A DNA stretch of 64,000 nt from contig NZ_FOJG01000001.1 in the NCBI RefSeq assembly GCF_900110835.1, positions 4,153,800 to 4,217,799 of the forward strand. Direction: 5' to 3'. The notes below the pieces were generated by a model. It did not search any database and was not told where the DNA came from. It saw only the letters and a program-made list of their open reading frames with translations. The position numbers and the translations under genes are program-made. Source of the DNA: Chitinophaga arvensicola (lineage in GTDB: Bacteria; Bacteroidota; Bacteroidia; Chitinophagales; Chitinophagaceae). Below are positions 36,496 through 44,543 of this stretch, piece by piece (position 1 is the stretch's first letter; each line of letters begins with the position of its first letter).

Positions 36496-36960
36496 ATGGA
36501 AGAAATGCTGGATCAAACTGATCTCCAATTACTTAGGCTGCTGGCACTGGATGCCAAAATCACCACTAAAGATCTGGCAGCTAAGGTGAACCTGTCCCCA
36601 TCACCGGTTTTTGAAAGAATAAAACGGTTGGAAGCAGGTGGCTTTATCAAAAGGTATATTGCCTTAATAGATGCGGAAAAGCTGAATTACGGTCTGATCA
36701 TTTTTTGCAATATCAAGCTTAAGCATCATGATAAAAATATCGGACATGATTTCGTAACAGATATCATGAAACTGGATGAAGTAGTGGAGTGCTATAATAT
36801 TTCGGGCGACTACGATTTTTTGCTGAAAGTATATGCAAGAGATATGAAGCATTACCAGGATTTTGTATTTAATAAACTGGGATCAGTAACGAGCATAGGC
36901 AGTACACATAGTACTTTCGTGATGTGCGAGAATAAGAATACATATAATATTAATTTCTGA
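36496..36960 (+). CDS. Lrp/AsnC-family transcriptional regulator
   Basis: A 154-residue protein from ATG at 36496; an upstream TTG at 36457 is less likely. N-terminal helix-turn-helix: LDQTDLQLLRLLALDAKIT and LAAKVNLSPSPVFERIKRLE. C-terminal RAM (ligand-binding) domain: GLIIFCNIKL, VVECYNISGDYDFLLKV. Such regulators sense amino acids. It is divergent from the metE cluster and could act on it, for example in response to methionine; there is no direct evidence. Confidence 0.93.
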   Translation: MEEMLDQTDLQLLRLLALDAKITTKDLAAKVNLSPSPVFERIKRLEAGGFIKRYIALIDAEKLNYGLIIFCNIKLKHHDKNIGHDFVTDIMKLDEVVECYNISGDYDFLLKVYARDMKHYQDFVFNKLGSVTSIGSTHSTFVMCENKNTYNINF

Positions 36961-36984
36961 GAAAGGTATATCGAAGAAAAGAAC

Positions 36985-37332
36985 ATGGGCTTATTTAATG
37001 TATTGACAGCAAAAATCTCCTGTCCGGATTGTGAGGAGAAACATGACGGGAGGATTCAATTTAAGTTTGGTGATACCTGGCAATTTGAATACGTAATGGG
37101 AGATACTATTACATGGGGAGGCAATGATATCGGAAGTGCCGGCCTAAAGCATGTTAAGGCCTATGGCATCATTGAATCCATCATCTGCCCCTTTTGTAAT
37201 AAGGAGAATATTGCAGAGGAGTATGACATTTTTATAAAAGAGAATGTAATAGTAGCCGCAGTTAGAATTGAAAGCATGAAGGATTATCTGGATGGAAATG
37301 GCGAGTATGTTCCGTTCGGAGAAGAGATCTGA
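36985..37332 (+). CDS. Small CxxC zinc-ribbon-like protein, unknown function
   Basis: A 115-residue protein with two CPxC pairs (CPDC at about 13-16 and CPFC near 68-71) that probably bind one zinc ion. The middle is rich in aromatic and glycine residues (FGDTWQFEYVMGDTITWGGN). I do not recognise a named family. It starts 25 bp after the AsnC regulator stop and is followed by a strong terminator, so the two probably form an operon. Confidence 0.7.
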   Translation: MGLFNVLTAKISCPDCEEKHDGRIQFKFGDTWQFEYVMGDTITWGGNDIGSAGLKHVKAYGIIESIICPFCNKENIAEEYDIFIKENVIVAAVRIESMKDYLDGNGEYVPFGEEI

Positions 37333-37363
37333 AAACAGGCCGGCGTTTCCGGCTGTACTGCAT

Positions 37364-37405
37364 AATAAGGCTTGTGAGTGAAAACTTACAAGCCTTATTC
37401 TTTTT
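37364..37405 (+). terminator. Strong rho-independent terminator
   Basis: AATAAGGCTTGT (37364-37375) pairs with ACAAGCCTTATT (37388-37399), extended inward by AGT/ACT, and is followed by CTTTTT. It ends the AsnC/zinc-ribbon transcript. Confidence 0.88.
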
Positions 37406-37424
37406 AAAGAATGGTATATTTTTA

Positions 37425-37458
37425 TTTGCAATTAACTGCAAATTTGCATTTATTTGCA
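37425..37458 (+). promoter_or_regulatory. TTGCA repeats and palindrome upstream of the DUF1080 gene
   Basis: Four TTGCA/CTGCA boxes in 34 bp, including the perfect 12-bp palindrome TGCAAATTTGCA (37437-37448). The identical palindrome occurs upstream of the MFS transporter (39245-39256). The DeoR-type regulator encoded between the two is the likely binder. Confidence 0.55.
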
Positions 37459-37511
37459 TGATTGCTTTTCGATCGCGTAGCATACCTATTACTCATTCCA
37501 GATAATTTTTT

Positions 37512-38246
37512 ATGAAAAAACTCTCCGTATTAATCGCTGTAACAGCTGTCCTCTTTACCGCCTGTGGCTCTCCAGAGGTTAAAGACAATGAACTTTCCGG
37601 GAAAGAAAAAGAGCAGGGGTATCAGTTGCTGTTTGATGGCAAAACTTTAAATGGCTGGCATCTCTATAATCAGGGTGATACTGCCTCTGCCTGGGTTGCC
37701 CAGGATGGGGAACTGAAATGTCTTCCCGGCACGGATGCCGAACATGGAGACCTGGTAACTGATCAGGAGTTTGAAAACTATGAACTCAGTTTCGACTGGA
37801 AGATCAGCAAAGAAGGAAACAGCGGTGTATTCATCAATGTAGTGGAACATCCAGATAACCCCACTGCATGGGCGTCAGGTCCGGAGTATCAACTGCTGGA
37901 AAAAGGGCATCATGATTATGAAAAAGAAATGAAGCGTTCCGGCTGCCTTTATAGTTTCTCTCCACAGTTAAACCCGGTGGAACTAAAATCGTTGGAAGAC
38001 TGGAATCATTCTGTGATCAGACAGGAAGACGGGAAAATTGAATTTTTGCTCAATGGCGTAGTAACTGCTAAAGAAGATTTCAAATCCGATCAATGGAAAA
38101 ATGCGGTTGCCAATAGTAATTTCAAAAGTTTCCCTGCCTTCGGCAAACAGACAAAGGGACGCATTGCCCTGCAGGACTGGAATAAAGGCATCTCTTTTAA
38201 AAATATCAAAATAAGAAAGATAGAAAAAGCAATGGCTGCTTTATAA
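37512..38246 (+). CDS. DUF1080 (3-keto-disaccharide hydrolase-type) lipoprotein
   Basis: A 244-residue lipoprotein (lipobox FTAC, C18) with the DUF1080 concanavalin-like fold: GYQLLFDGKTLNGWHLYN at the start, NYELSFDWKISKEGNSGVF, a central WNHSVIRQEDGKIEFLLNG and the final IALQDWNKGISFKNIKIR. DUF1080 proteins are annotated as 3-keto-disaccharide hydrolases acting on oxidised glycosides in the periplasm. Downstream genes for a transporter and a TIM-barrel isomerase, and shared operator-like repeats, support a role in sugar catabolism. Confidence 0.9.
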   Translation: MKKLSVLIAVTAVLFTACGSPEVKDNELSGKEKEQGYQLLFDGKTLNGWHLYNQGDTASAWVAQDGELKCLPGTDAEHGDLVTDQEFENYELSFDWKISKEGNSGVFINVVEHPDNPTAWASGPEYQLLEKGHHDYEKEMKRSGCLYSFSPQLNPVELKSLEDWNHSVIRQEDGKIEFLLNGVVTAKEDFKSDQWKNAVANSNFKSFPAFGKQTKGRIALQDWNKGISFKNIKIRKIEKAMAAL

Positions 38247-38267
38247 TTGCGGACATTTATCACCACG

Positions 38268-38312
38268 CCTTTTTCGGAGTTGCTTGCAATAAGAAAGCAG
38301 TTCCGGAAAAGG
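38268..38312. terminator. Possible terminator between convergent genes
   Basis: CCTTTTTCGGA (38268-38278) and TCCGGAAAAGG (38302-38312) pair with one mismatch around a 23-nt loop, between the DUF1080 gene and the convergent DeoR gene. The long loop and lack of a U-run keep this tentative. Confidence 0.35.
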
Positions 38313-38378
38313 TAAGATAACCGTCGTCATTTCTGTTTTAACCTTGTCCTGCTGTTTGTGGAATAAATGAGCAGGGGA

Positions 38379-39128
38379 TCAGATGATTTTGAGGTTGTTA
38401 AAACGCAGGTCATCCAGTTTGGGATCATCACCTGGAAGTTCAGTTACCAGCACTTTAATTTCGGGAAGCCCGCAAACGATGAAAGGTTCGTTGGTGCCTA
38501 TTTTTTTGCTGTCGCTAAGAACAGCCACTTTTTTAGCCCCTTTCAGCATTGCTTTTTTTACAGCTCCATCTTCCCTTATTGCGGAAGTGATGCCGAATTC
38601 TTTTGAGATCGCGCAGGTACCCATCAGGTAAAGATCCACTACAAATGCAGCGGCCTCTTCACATGTTGCGGCGCCTGTATTTGTTTGTGTGATCCTGTCA
38701 TATTTCCCCCCAAGTACAATAACCTCGATATTCCGGAATCTGGCCAATAGAGGCACCAGGGCCATATTATTGGTGATAATCCTTAAAGAGGCATCGATCG
38801 GTAAATACTCCGCTACTGCGCATATCGTAGTGCCACCATCCATAAACACACTCATCCCGGTTTTCAGCAAATGCTGTACTTTCATGGCTATCACTTCTTT
38901 TTCGGTCGACTGAAAATCAGCACGGTCCTGGAAGGTAAGCGGGGTTTTGTCGCGTGAGATGGCGCCTCCTCTGACTTTCGACAGCAGGCCATTTTCGTGG
39001 AGATAGTCAATATCTCTCCGGATGGTGTCCTCGGATACTTCCAGGTCTGCAGACATCCCGCTATACGTAACCGTCCCTGTATCCTTCAAACTGGAAATGA
39101 TATGCTTGAATCGTTTTTCTCTGATCAT
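38379..39128 (-). CDS. DeoR/GlpR-family transcriptional repressor
   Basis: A 249-residue protein from ATG at 39128; the frame is open to 39260 but the family start is MIREKRFKHIISSL. Helix-turn-helix: SADLEVSEDTIRRDIDYLHE, then KVRGGAI. The C-terminal sugar-phosphate sensor domain has MSVFMDGGTTICAVAEYLP and VDLYLMGTCAISKEFG. DeoR proteins repress sugar-catabolism genes until a phosphorylated sugar binds. It is divergent from the MFS gene and convergent with the DUF1080 gene; the shared TGCAAATTTGCA palindromes are probable targets. Confidence 0.94.
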   Translation of the reverse strand: MIREKRFKHIISSLKDTGTVTYSGMSADLEVSEDTIRRDIDYLHENGLLSKVRGGAISRDKTPLTFQDRADFQSTEKEVIAMKVQHLLKTGMSVFMDGGTTICAVAEYLPIDASLRIITNNMALVPLLARFRNIEVIVLGGKYDRITQTNTGAATCEEAAAFVVDLYLMGTCAISKEFGITSAIREDGAVKKAMLKGAKKVAVLSDSKKIGTNEPFIVCGLPEIKVLVTELPGDDPKLDDLRFNNLKII

Positions 39129-39244
39129 TTGCAACAAATATAATTGTTTCAATCTTTCGCATAAAATCCTGCTATCATAAACCACTTTGAATATTAACAG
39201 CCCCGTGACATGCGGAAAGTCTCTTACTAAGTTATGCGTTAATT

Positions 39245-39276
39245 TGCAAATTTGCAACAATTTGCATTAATTTGCG
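39245..39276 (+). promoter_or_regulatory. TTTGCA repeat cluster between deoR-type gene and MFS gene
   Basis: The perfect palindrome TGCAAATTTGCA (39245-39256) is followed by two more boxes (TTTGCA at 39261-39266, TTTGCG at 39271-39276), ending just before the MFS ATG. It is the same palindrome as at 37437-37448. A further TTTGCAAC lies beside the deoR-type start at about 39128-39136. Likely operator. Confidence 0.55.
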
Positions 39277-39278
39277 GT

Positions 39279-40454
39279 ATGGAAAATAATAAGGTAACGA
39301 CGGAAGCCAAAAAAGCGACACAATATATATTTCTGGTGTGTGGACTTGCCATATCGAGCTGGGCTCCTATGGTGCCTTTCGCAAAAGAGAGGTTACAGCT
39401 CAACGACGGGAATCTTGGTTTACTGCTACTGCTGCTCGGCGCCGGGGCAATTGCTATGATGCCGCTGAGCGGATATTTTTCCAGACGTTATGGTACCCGT
39501 ATCGTTATAATGATTTCAGGACTAATCGCCGCGATCTCTTTGCCAGTATTGTTATTGATGCCCAATCCCTGGACAATGGGAGCCGCGCTTTTTATTTTTG
39601 GCGCCGGAGTTGGCGCTATTGATGTAGCCATGAATTCTCATGGGATCCATGTTCAGAACCGATATGGACGCCCCATTATGTCATCCCTTCATGGGCTTTT
39701 CAGTGTTGGCGGACTATGTGGCTCTCTGGGGCTGGGATTATTAATGAGAGCAGGGCTTGATCCGTTAACTGCCGCTATTTTAATTTCCGTATTGCTCATA
39801 GTCATTCTGCTCTGGAAATATTCGTCTCTTTTTTCCAAACAACAGGAAGACGAGGGCCAGGAAGCGCATGCAGGTGAAGAAAATAAAGTAGAAGCCAGGT
39901 CAGGATGGTTTAGCCGCAGGGTAATTCTTCTTGGTGCGGCATGTTTTGCTGTATTTCTATCAGAAGGAGCCATCCTCGATTGGAGCGCTCTCTTTTTAAA
40001 AGAGAACAGGGGCGTAGATGCTGAACTGGCTGGCGTTGGCTATGCCGCTTTTTCGATTGCCATGGCAGCCATGCGGCTATTAGGAGATCGCATTATAGAA
40101 CGACTGAATGCCAGAAGTGTAGTGGTAGGTGGTGGCCTCATCGCAGCGTTGGGAATTTTCATTGCTGTAGGAACGCCCTGGGTGCTCACTACGTTGCTGG
40201 GCTTTGTACTATTGGGAATAGGCGCGGCCAACATCGTACCTGTTTTCTTTAGTGAGGGCGGCAGACTTAAAGGAATTCCCGCTTCCACCGCCATTCCCGC
40301 AATAAGCACAATGGGCTATGCTGGCCAGCTCGCCGGCCCTGCATTGCTGGGATTTATCGCTTACCACTTTTCCCTCACAGCAGCACTGACCTTTACGGGA
40401 ATACTACTTTTGAGTGTTGCGCTGACTTATGCATTCAGGAAACCCGGTGTTTAA
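39279..40454 (+). CDS. MFS transporter
   Basis: A 391-residue protein from ATG at 39279 (MENNKVTTEAKK); nine extra codons upstream are open but overlap the repeat cluster. About twelve hydrophobic segments, with the MFS loop pattern GYFSRRYGTRIVI after the second segment and a charged central loop (about 185-205, KQQEDEGQEAHAGEENK). It resembles fucose/sugar-type and YbjJ-type MFS exporters; the substrate is unknown. The operator-like repeats link it to the DeoR regulator and the DUF1080 gene, so an oxidised or rare sugar is a reasonable guess. Confidence 0.9.
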   Translation: MENNKVTTEAKKATQYIFLVCGLAISSWAPMVPFAKERLQLNDGNLGLLLLLLGAGAIAMMPLSGYFSRRYGTRIVIMISGLIAAISLPVLLLMPNPWTMGAALFIFGAGVGAIDVAMNSHGIHVQNRYGRPIMSSLHGLFSVGGLCGSLGLGLLMRAGLDPLTAAILISVLLIVILLWKYSSLFSKQQEDEGQEAHAGEENKVEARSGWFSRRVILLGAACFAVFLSEGAILDWSALFLKENRGVDAELAGVGYAAFSIAMAAMRLLGDRIIERLNARSVVVGGGLIAALGIFIAVGTPWVLTTLLGFVLLGIGAANIVPVFFSEGGRLKGIPASTAIPAISTMGYAGQLAGPALLGFIAYHFSLTAALTFTGILLLSVALTYAFRKPGV

Positions 40455-40575
40455 TTACAGCCCCCGCAAAGCAGAATAGATCACATTTTTGATCAGGACC
40501 TGGGGTAATCGGGCTAATACCTTACACCTACTTATAGTAAGAAATCACCAGACAGTATTTTAAACAAAAACACAT

Positions 40576-41451
40576 ATGCGTAAATCACAGAAATCAATAT
40601 CAGGAATTGTACTGATTGCCATCTTGTTCTTCACCGGAATATTCACGTCAAATGCACAAACAAAGAAGGACGTTGGCCTGCAGCTTTACTCTCTTCGCGA
40701 ATTACTGCCGAAAGATGTAAAAGGAACATTGGAGAAAGTTTCTCAGGCAGGTTATACCCAGGTAGAGCTGTACGGGTTTAATATCAAGGATCAGTTCTGG
40801 GGCTTAACGCCGGTAGAACTCAGGAAAATCCTGGACGAGTATCATCTGAAGCCCATCAGCGGCCATTTTAATATGACGCCCTATTTTGAAACCGGTGATG
40901 AAGCCGAGCTGAAAGCAGCTATTGATGCCGCTAAAATTTTAGGGCTGAAATATGTTACTATTCCCTGGCTTGAGTCAGATGTGAGAAACAGTGCTGCGGA
41001 TTATATATCTGTGGCAAAGAAACTCAACTATGCAGGTAAGCGATGCAAGGAAGCCGGACTCAGACTGGCATATCATAACCACGACTTTGAATTTATCAGG
41101 TATGGTAATGAAACAGGAATGGACATCCTGTTAAAGAATACAGATAAAGCGCTGGTTGATTTTGAAATGGATATTTACTGGGTTATCCGTTCCGGTCTTC
41201 AGCCGTATGCACTTTTCAAGGCCAATCCCGGAAGGTTTGCGATGTGGCATATTAAAGACATGGATAAATCAGATCCGCATCTGAATACAGAAATTGGCGC
41301 AGGAACAATCGACTATAAGGCAATTTTCAAACACGCCAAACTCTCCGGAATGAAATATTTCTTCGTAGAGCATGAAAGTAACTATAAGCCTGATATGATT
41401 GGTTCCATCCAGCAAAGCAACCGTTTCATAAAACAGCAGATTCTGAAATAA
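40576..41451 (+). CDS. Secreted sugar phosphate isomerase/epimerase (AP endonuclease 2-like TIM barrel)
   Basis: A 291-residue protein with a signal peptide ending SNAQT and a xylose-isomerase-like TIM barrel: VGLQLYSLRELLPKD, GYTQVELYGF, PISGHFNM, LRLAYHNHDFEF, VDFEMDIYW, MWHIKDMDKSD and KYFFVEHE. The HNHDFE, DFEMD, HIKD and EHE positions are the usual metal ligands. Its export signal shows it works in the periplasm, like the DUF1080 protein; related pairs act on 3-keto sugars, which is the inferred role here. It follows the MFS gene by 121 bp. Confidence 0.9.
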   Translation: MRKSQKSISGIVLIAILFFTGIFTSNAQTKKDVGLQLYSLRELLPKDVKGTLEKVSQAGYTQVELYGFNIKDQFWGLTPVELRKILDEYHLKPISGHFNMTPYFETGDEAELKAAIDAAKILGLKYVTIPWLESDVRNSAADYISVAKKLNYAGKRCKEAGLRLAYHNHDFEFIRYGNETGMDILLKNTDKALVDFEMDIYWVIRSGLQPYALFKANPGRFAMWHIKDMDKSDPHLNTEIGAGTIDYKAIFKHAKLSGMKYFFVEHESNYKPDMIGSIQQSNRFIKQQILK

Positions 41452-41497
41452 ACCCTTATATAAAGGAATTTCAATTCTACACTAATACCACCCGCAT

Positions 41498-41887
41498 ATG
41501 AAAATTGAGCATTTAGCCATCTGGGTAGATGACCTGGAACAAATGAGAAAATTTTATCTAAAATATTTTGATGTTGTAAGCGGAGAAAAATATACAAACC
41601 CTAAGAAAGGGTTTACTGCCTATTTTTTGACATTTGGAGAAAGCAAAACCCGCCTGGAATTAATGAATAGAACGGACATCGTGAATGAACCCGACAAAAG
41701 AGGATTTATGAAGGGGATCGCTCATTTTGCTATTTCCGTTGGAGGAAAGGAAGCGGTAGATAGCCTGACAGAAAGACTTAGAGCCGATTACTATTTCATT
41801 GAAAGTGAACCACGGACAACAGGTGATGGATATTATGAAAGCGTGGTGTTAGATCCGGAAGGGAACTATTTGGAAATCTCAGCTTAG
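41498..41887 (+). CDS. VOC-family (glyoxalase/bleomycin resistance fold) protein
   Basis: A 129-residue protein with the vicinal-oxygen-chelate pattern: MKIEHLAIWVDDLEQMRKFY, YFLTFGESKTRLELMNR, GIAHFAISVGGKEAVDSLTE and ESVVLDPEGNYLEIS. H5, E56 (in RLELM), H79-like and the final E are the expected metal ligands. The substrate is unknown. It starts 46 bp after the TIM-barrel gene and 5 bp before the HAD gene. Confidence 0.9.
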   Translation: MKIEHLAIWVDDLEQMRKFYLKYFDVVSGEKYTNPKKGFTAYFLTFGESKTRLELMNRTDIVNEPDKRGFMKGIAHFAISVGGKEAVDSLTERLRADYYFIESEPRTTGDGYYESVVLDPEGNYLEISA

Positions 41888-41892
41888 ATATT

Positions 41893-42498
41893 ATGATTAA
41901 CACTATCGTATTTGATTTTGGCGGCGTATTGATTGATTGGAACCCAAGACATTTTTACAAAAATGTTTTTTCCAATGACCAGGAAATGGAGCATTTTCTT
42001 ACAGAAGTATGTAGTGAAGCATGGAATCTGCAACAAGATAAAGGCCGGCCGTTTGCAGAAGGGATCGCCCTTTTGAAAGAGAAGCATCCGGAACACGCAG
42101 AAAACATTGCGCTTTTTTATAGTAGCTGGGAGCAAATGTTAAACGGAGAAATTGCCGGAACGGTAGATATCTTAAGACGATTAAAATCAAAGTACAAGAT
42201 CTACGGATTGACAAATTGGTCTTCCGAAACGTTTCCCGTGGCCCTTGAAAAATTTGAGTTTTTAAAGCTATTTGACGGTATCGTTGTATCGGGGATTGAA
42301 AAAATCATCAAACCGGAGAAAAAGCTATTCCAGGTTTTATTGGATAGATATGATCTGCATTCAGCAGATTGCCTTTTCATTGATGATAATATTTTAAATA
42401 TCAAAGCGGCGATTGACCTGGGTTTTCATGCCATACATTTTACAAGTCCGGAGAAACTAAAAACGGATTTACAGGCATTGAAGGTCGTTATTGATTAA
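41893..42498 (+). CDS. HAD-superfamily hydrolase (YihX-like)
   Basis: A 201-residue HAD subfamily IA protein. Motif I is VFDFGGVLIDW with nucleophile D8; motif II is in YGLTNWSSET; the motif III lysine is in IIKPEKKLF; motif IV is CLFIDDNILNI. Gly replaces the second Asp of motif I, which is also the case in YihX-type sugar phosphatases. It would dephosphorylate a small metabolite, perhaps a sugar phosphate from the neighbouring catabolic genes. It is 5 bp from the VOC gene and probably shares its transcript. Confidence 0.9.
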   Translation: MINTIVFDFGGVLIDWNPRHFYKNVFSNDQEMEHFLTEVCSEAWNLQQDKGRPFAEGIALLKEKHPEHAENIALFYSSWEQMLNGEIAGTVDILRRLKSKYKIYGLTNWSSETFPVALEKFEFLKLFDGIVVSGIEKIIKPEKKLFQVLLDRYDLHSADCLFIDDNILNIKAAIDLGFHAIHFTSPEKLKTDLQALKVVID

Positions 42499-42691
42499 AA
42501 ACATGCGTAATAAGCGCCGGCAAAGTAACGCTTTCTTTCAGCGGGATGTCCCAAAAAATGAATCTGTCCGATTCGGGGGGAATGAATACATTTGGTTTAA
42601 CTTTCAGGATCAGGGAAAGGCATATAACGGAGTGTGCAGTTGAGAGGAAGCGGCTACCTTGCCGGCATACACATGGATAAATTAATCAATA

Positions 42692-43573
42692 ATGGAGGAG
42701 ACGACAGGGTTACTGGAGAAGATCAGGCAACATGATAAATTATCGATTGCCCTGAACGAAAATTGTACGATCCTATTACCGGAAGACGTGATGCGTGTGT
42801 TGCGTAAACCCCACCGGCTTTCGTTTTATTATTTCCAATACATGGAAAAGGGAACGGCGACATTCAAAACCGATTTGAACGAATTCACTATAAATACCGG
42901 GGAACTGGTTTTCGGATTTCCCAATCAGATCTTTACCAAGTTGCCCTATGATATTAACATGCGGCAATACGCGCTTTCATTTGACGAGCAGACATTGACG
43001 CAACTACCCGGTGCATATCCGTTTCTCGTTAATCCTTTTAATGTCAATACCATGACCTTTGATCCTGCTACGCAACAGCGGGTGAAAAACTTGTTGTCAG
43101 GGCTGTTTCAGTTGTTGCATACCTCCGGAAAACAAAAAAAAGCCGAGGTCATCCTGGCGCATCTGCATACGTTACTGACGGAATTTAATACTGCTTATTT
43201 TGAGCAATACCAAAGTCAGCATGGTACTACCGGCTCCAAATTGTCGAAGTACATCGCTTTTAAACTGGCGGTAGAAACCCAACTGACCGAGCAGCATGAT
43301 GTGCAGAGTATAGCAGACCAGCTGGCGTTGACTTCCAGTACCCTTTATGCCATTGTAAAGGAATTTGGCGGTGTTTCTCCGAAGGAATGGATAATAAACC
43401 GGCTCATGATGGAGGCGCAGCGGAAATTGCAATACTCCGATATTTCGGTCAAGGAACTCGCATATGAACTGGGATTTAGCGATCCCGGCTACTTCTCCCG
43501 GCTTTTCAAAAAGAGTATCGGTAAGAGCGTTAGCCAGTACCTGGCTGAATTAAAGGATTTGTCCCACAATTAA
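42692..43573 (+). CDS. AraC-family transcriptional regulator
   Basis: A 293-residue protein with an N-terminal cupin-like sensor (LSFYYFQYMEKGTATF, NTGELVFGFPNQIF) and a C-terminal double helix-turn-helix (VQSIADQLALTSSTLYAIVK; ISVKELAYELGFSDPGYFSR). It lies 69 bp before the SDR gene on the same strand and likely controls it. The 190 bp before it hold no gene. Confidence 0.93.
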   Translation: MEETTGLLEKIRQHDKLSIALNENCTILLPEDVMRVLRKPHRLSFYYFQYMEKGTATFKTDLNEFTINTGELVFGFPNQIFTKLPYDINMRQYALSFDEQTLTQLPGAYPFLVNPFNVNTMTFDPATQQRVKNLLSGLFQLLHTSGKQKKAEVILAHLHTLLTEFNTAYFEQYQSQHGTTGSKLSKYIAFKLAVETQLTEQHDVQSIADQLALTSSTLYAIVKEFGGVSPKEWIINRLMMEAQRKLQYSDISVKELAYELGFSDPGYFSRLFKKSIGKSVSQYLAELKDLSHN

Positions 43574-43641
43574 AAAGATTTGTCCCCATCGTCCGTTTTA
43601 CCGCTGGCTACTTTTGCTTATCACTAAAAAAGATAAGCAGG

Positions 43642-44379
43642 ATGAAGTCAGCATTAGTAACAGGAGCCAACAAAGGAATTGGTTTTGAAGTAGCCAGAAT
43701 TCTCGCTCAACAAGGTTTTTTCGTTTATTTAGGTAGCCGTGATTCCAGTCATGGGCTGGCAGCAGTTGAAAAGCTAAAGGCGGAAGGACTTACGCATGTT
43801 TTAGCCGTGCAACTGGATGTTACCAGCCAGTCATCTGTTGATGCAGCACAAAAGATCATTGCCGGCAGTACAGAGGTGCTGGATGTATTGGTAAACAATG
43901 CAGGCATTGGCGGAGAGTTTGATCAATCGGCCCTGGACACAGGAATAGATCAGTACCAGTCCGTTTTCGATACCAATTTTTTCGGTGTAGTCAGGGTTAC
44001 GCAGGCATTTATTCCTATGATGAAACGGTCGGCAGCCCCAAGGATCGTCAACGTAAGCACCGCTATGGCATCGCTTTCCCTGGCAGCGGATATTGGGAAT
44101 GCGAGATATCCTAAAAGATATGTCATTTACCAGTCGTCCAAATCAGCCCTGAATATGTACACGGTACAATTAGCGTATGAACTCCGGGATACCGCATTCA
44201 AGGTAAATGCCGTTTGCCCCGGTTGGACAAAAACAGATTTTACCAATCAGCAGGGAACCAGTACACCAGAGGAAGCCGGACAACGTATTGCCAAATATGC
44301 ACTGATAGGGGATGACGGACCCACTGCGCAATATTTCAGCGAAGAATACTTTCCGGCGCCGGCAAATTGTCCCTGGTAA
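43642..44379 (+). CDS. Short-chain dehydrogenase/reductase (SDR)
   Basis: A 245-residue classical SDR: nucleotide motif VTGANKGIGFEVAR at residue 6, LVNNAGIGG, catalytic Ser in RIVNVSTAMAS, and YQSSKSALN with the catalytic Tyr and Lys. The PGWTKTDFTN segment follows. It resembles carbonyl reductase-type SDRs and likely uses NADPH on a small carbonyl; the substrate is unknown. The preceding AraC gene probably regulates it. A terminator follows. Confidence 0.93.
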   Translation: MKSALVTGANKGIGFEVARILAQQGFFVYLGSRDSSHGLAAVEKLKAEGLTHVLAVQLDVTSQSSVDAAQKIIAGSTEVLDVLVNNAGIGGEFDQSALDTGIDQYQSVFDTNFFGVVRVTQAFIPMMKRSAAPRIVNVSTAMASLSLAADIGNARYPKRYVIYQSSKSALNMYTVQLAYELRDTAFKVNAVCPGWTKTDFTNQQGTSTPEEAGQRIAKYALIGDDGPTAQYFSEEYFPAPANCPW

Positions 44380-44406
44380 ACAAGCGGGCGTAAAGCAGGA
44401 TAGATG

Positions 44407-44443
44407 AACAGGTCGTTTCCAAGAGAGACGGCCTGTTTTTTTT
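44407..44443 (+). terminator. Rho-independent terminator after the SDR gene
   Basis: AACAGGTCGTTTC (44407-44419) pairs with GAGACGGCCTGTT (44425-44437) with two G-U pairs in RNA, followed by a run of T to 44443. Confidence 0.88.
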
Positions 44444-44543
44444 GACCAGGTGAGTTGCACTACTGCTGCCCGGCACCGGCATTCGGGTTTGAATATTAAT
44501 AACCGTTTTGGTAACTTGTAAAGCAAAATTAAATATCAACAAT

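Noticed and set aside
41893..41930. HAD protein inactive because motif I has Gly for the second Asp
   Set aside because: The same substitution is normal in YihX-type HAD phosphatases and the other motifs are intact.
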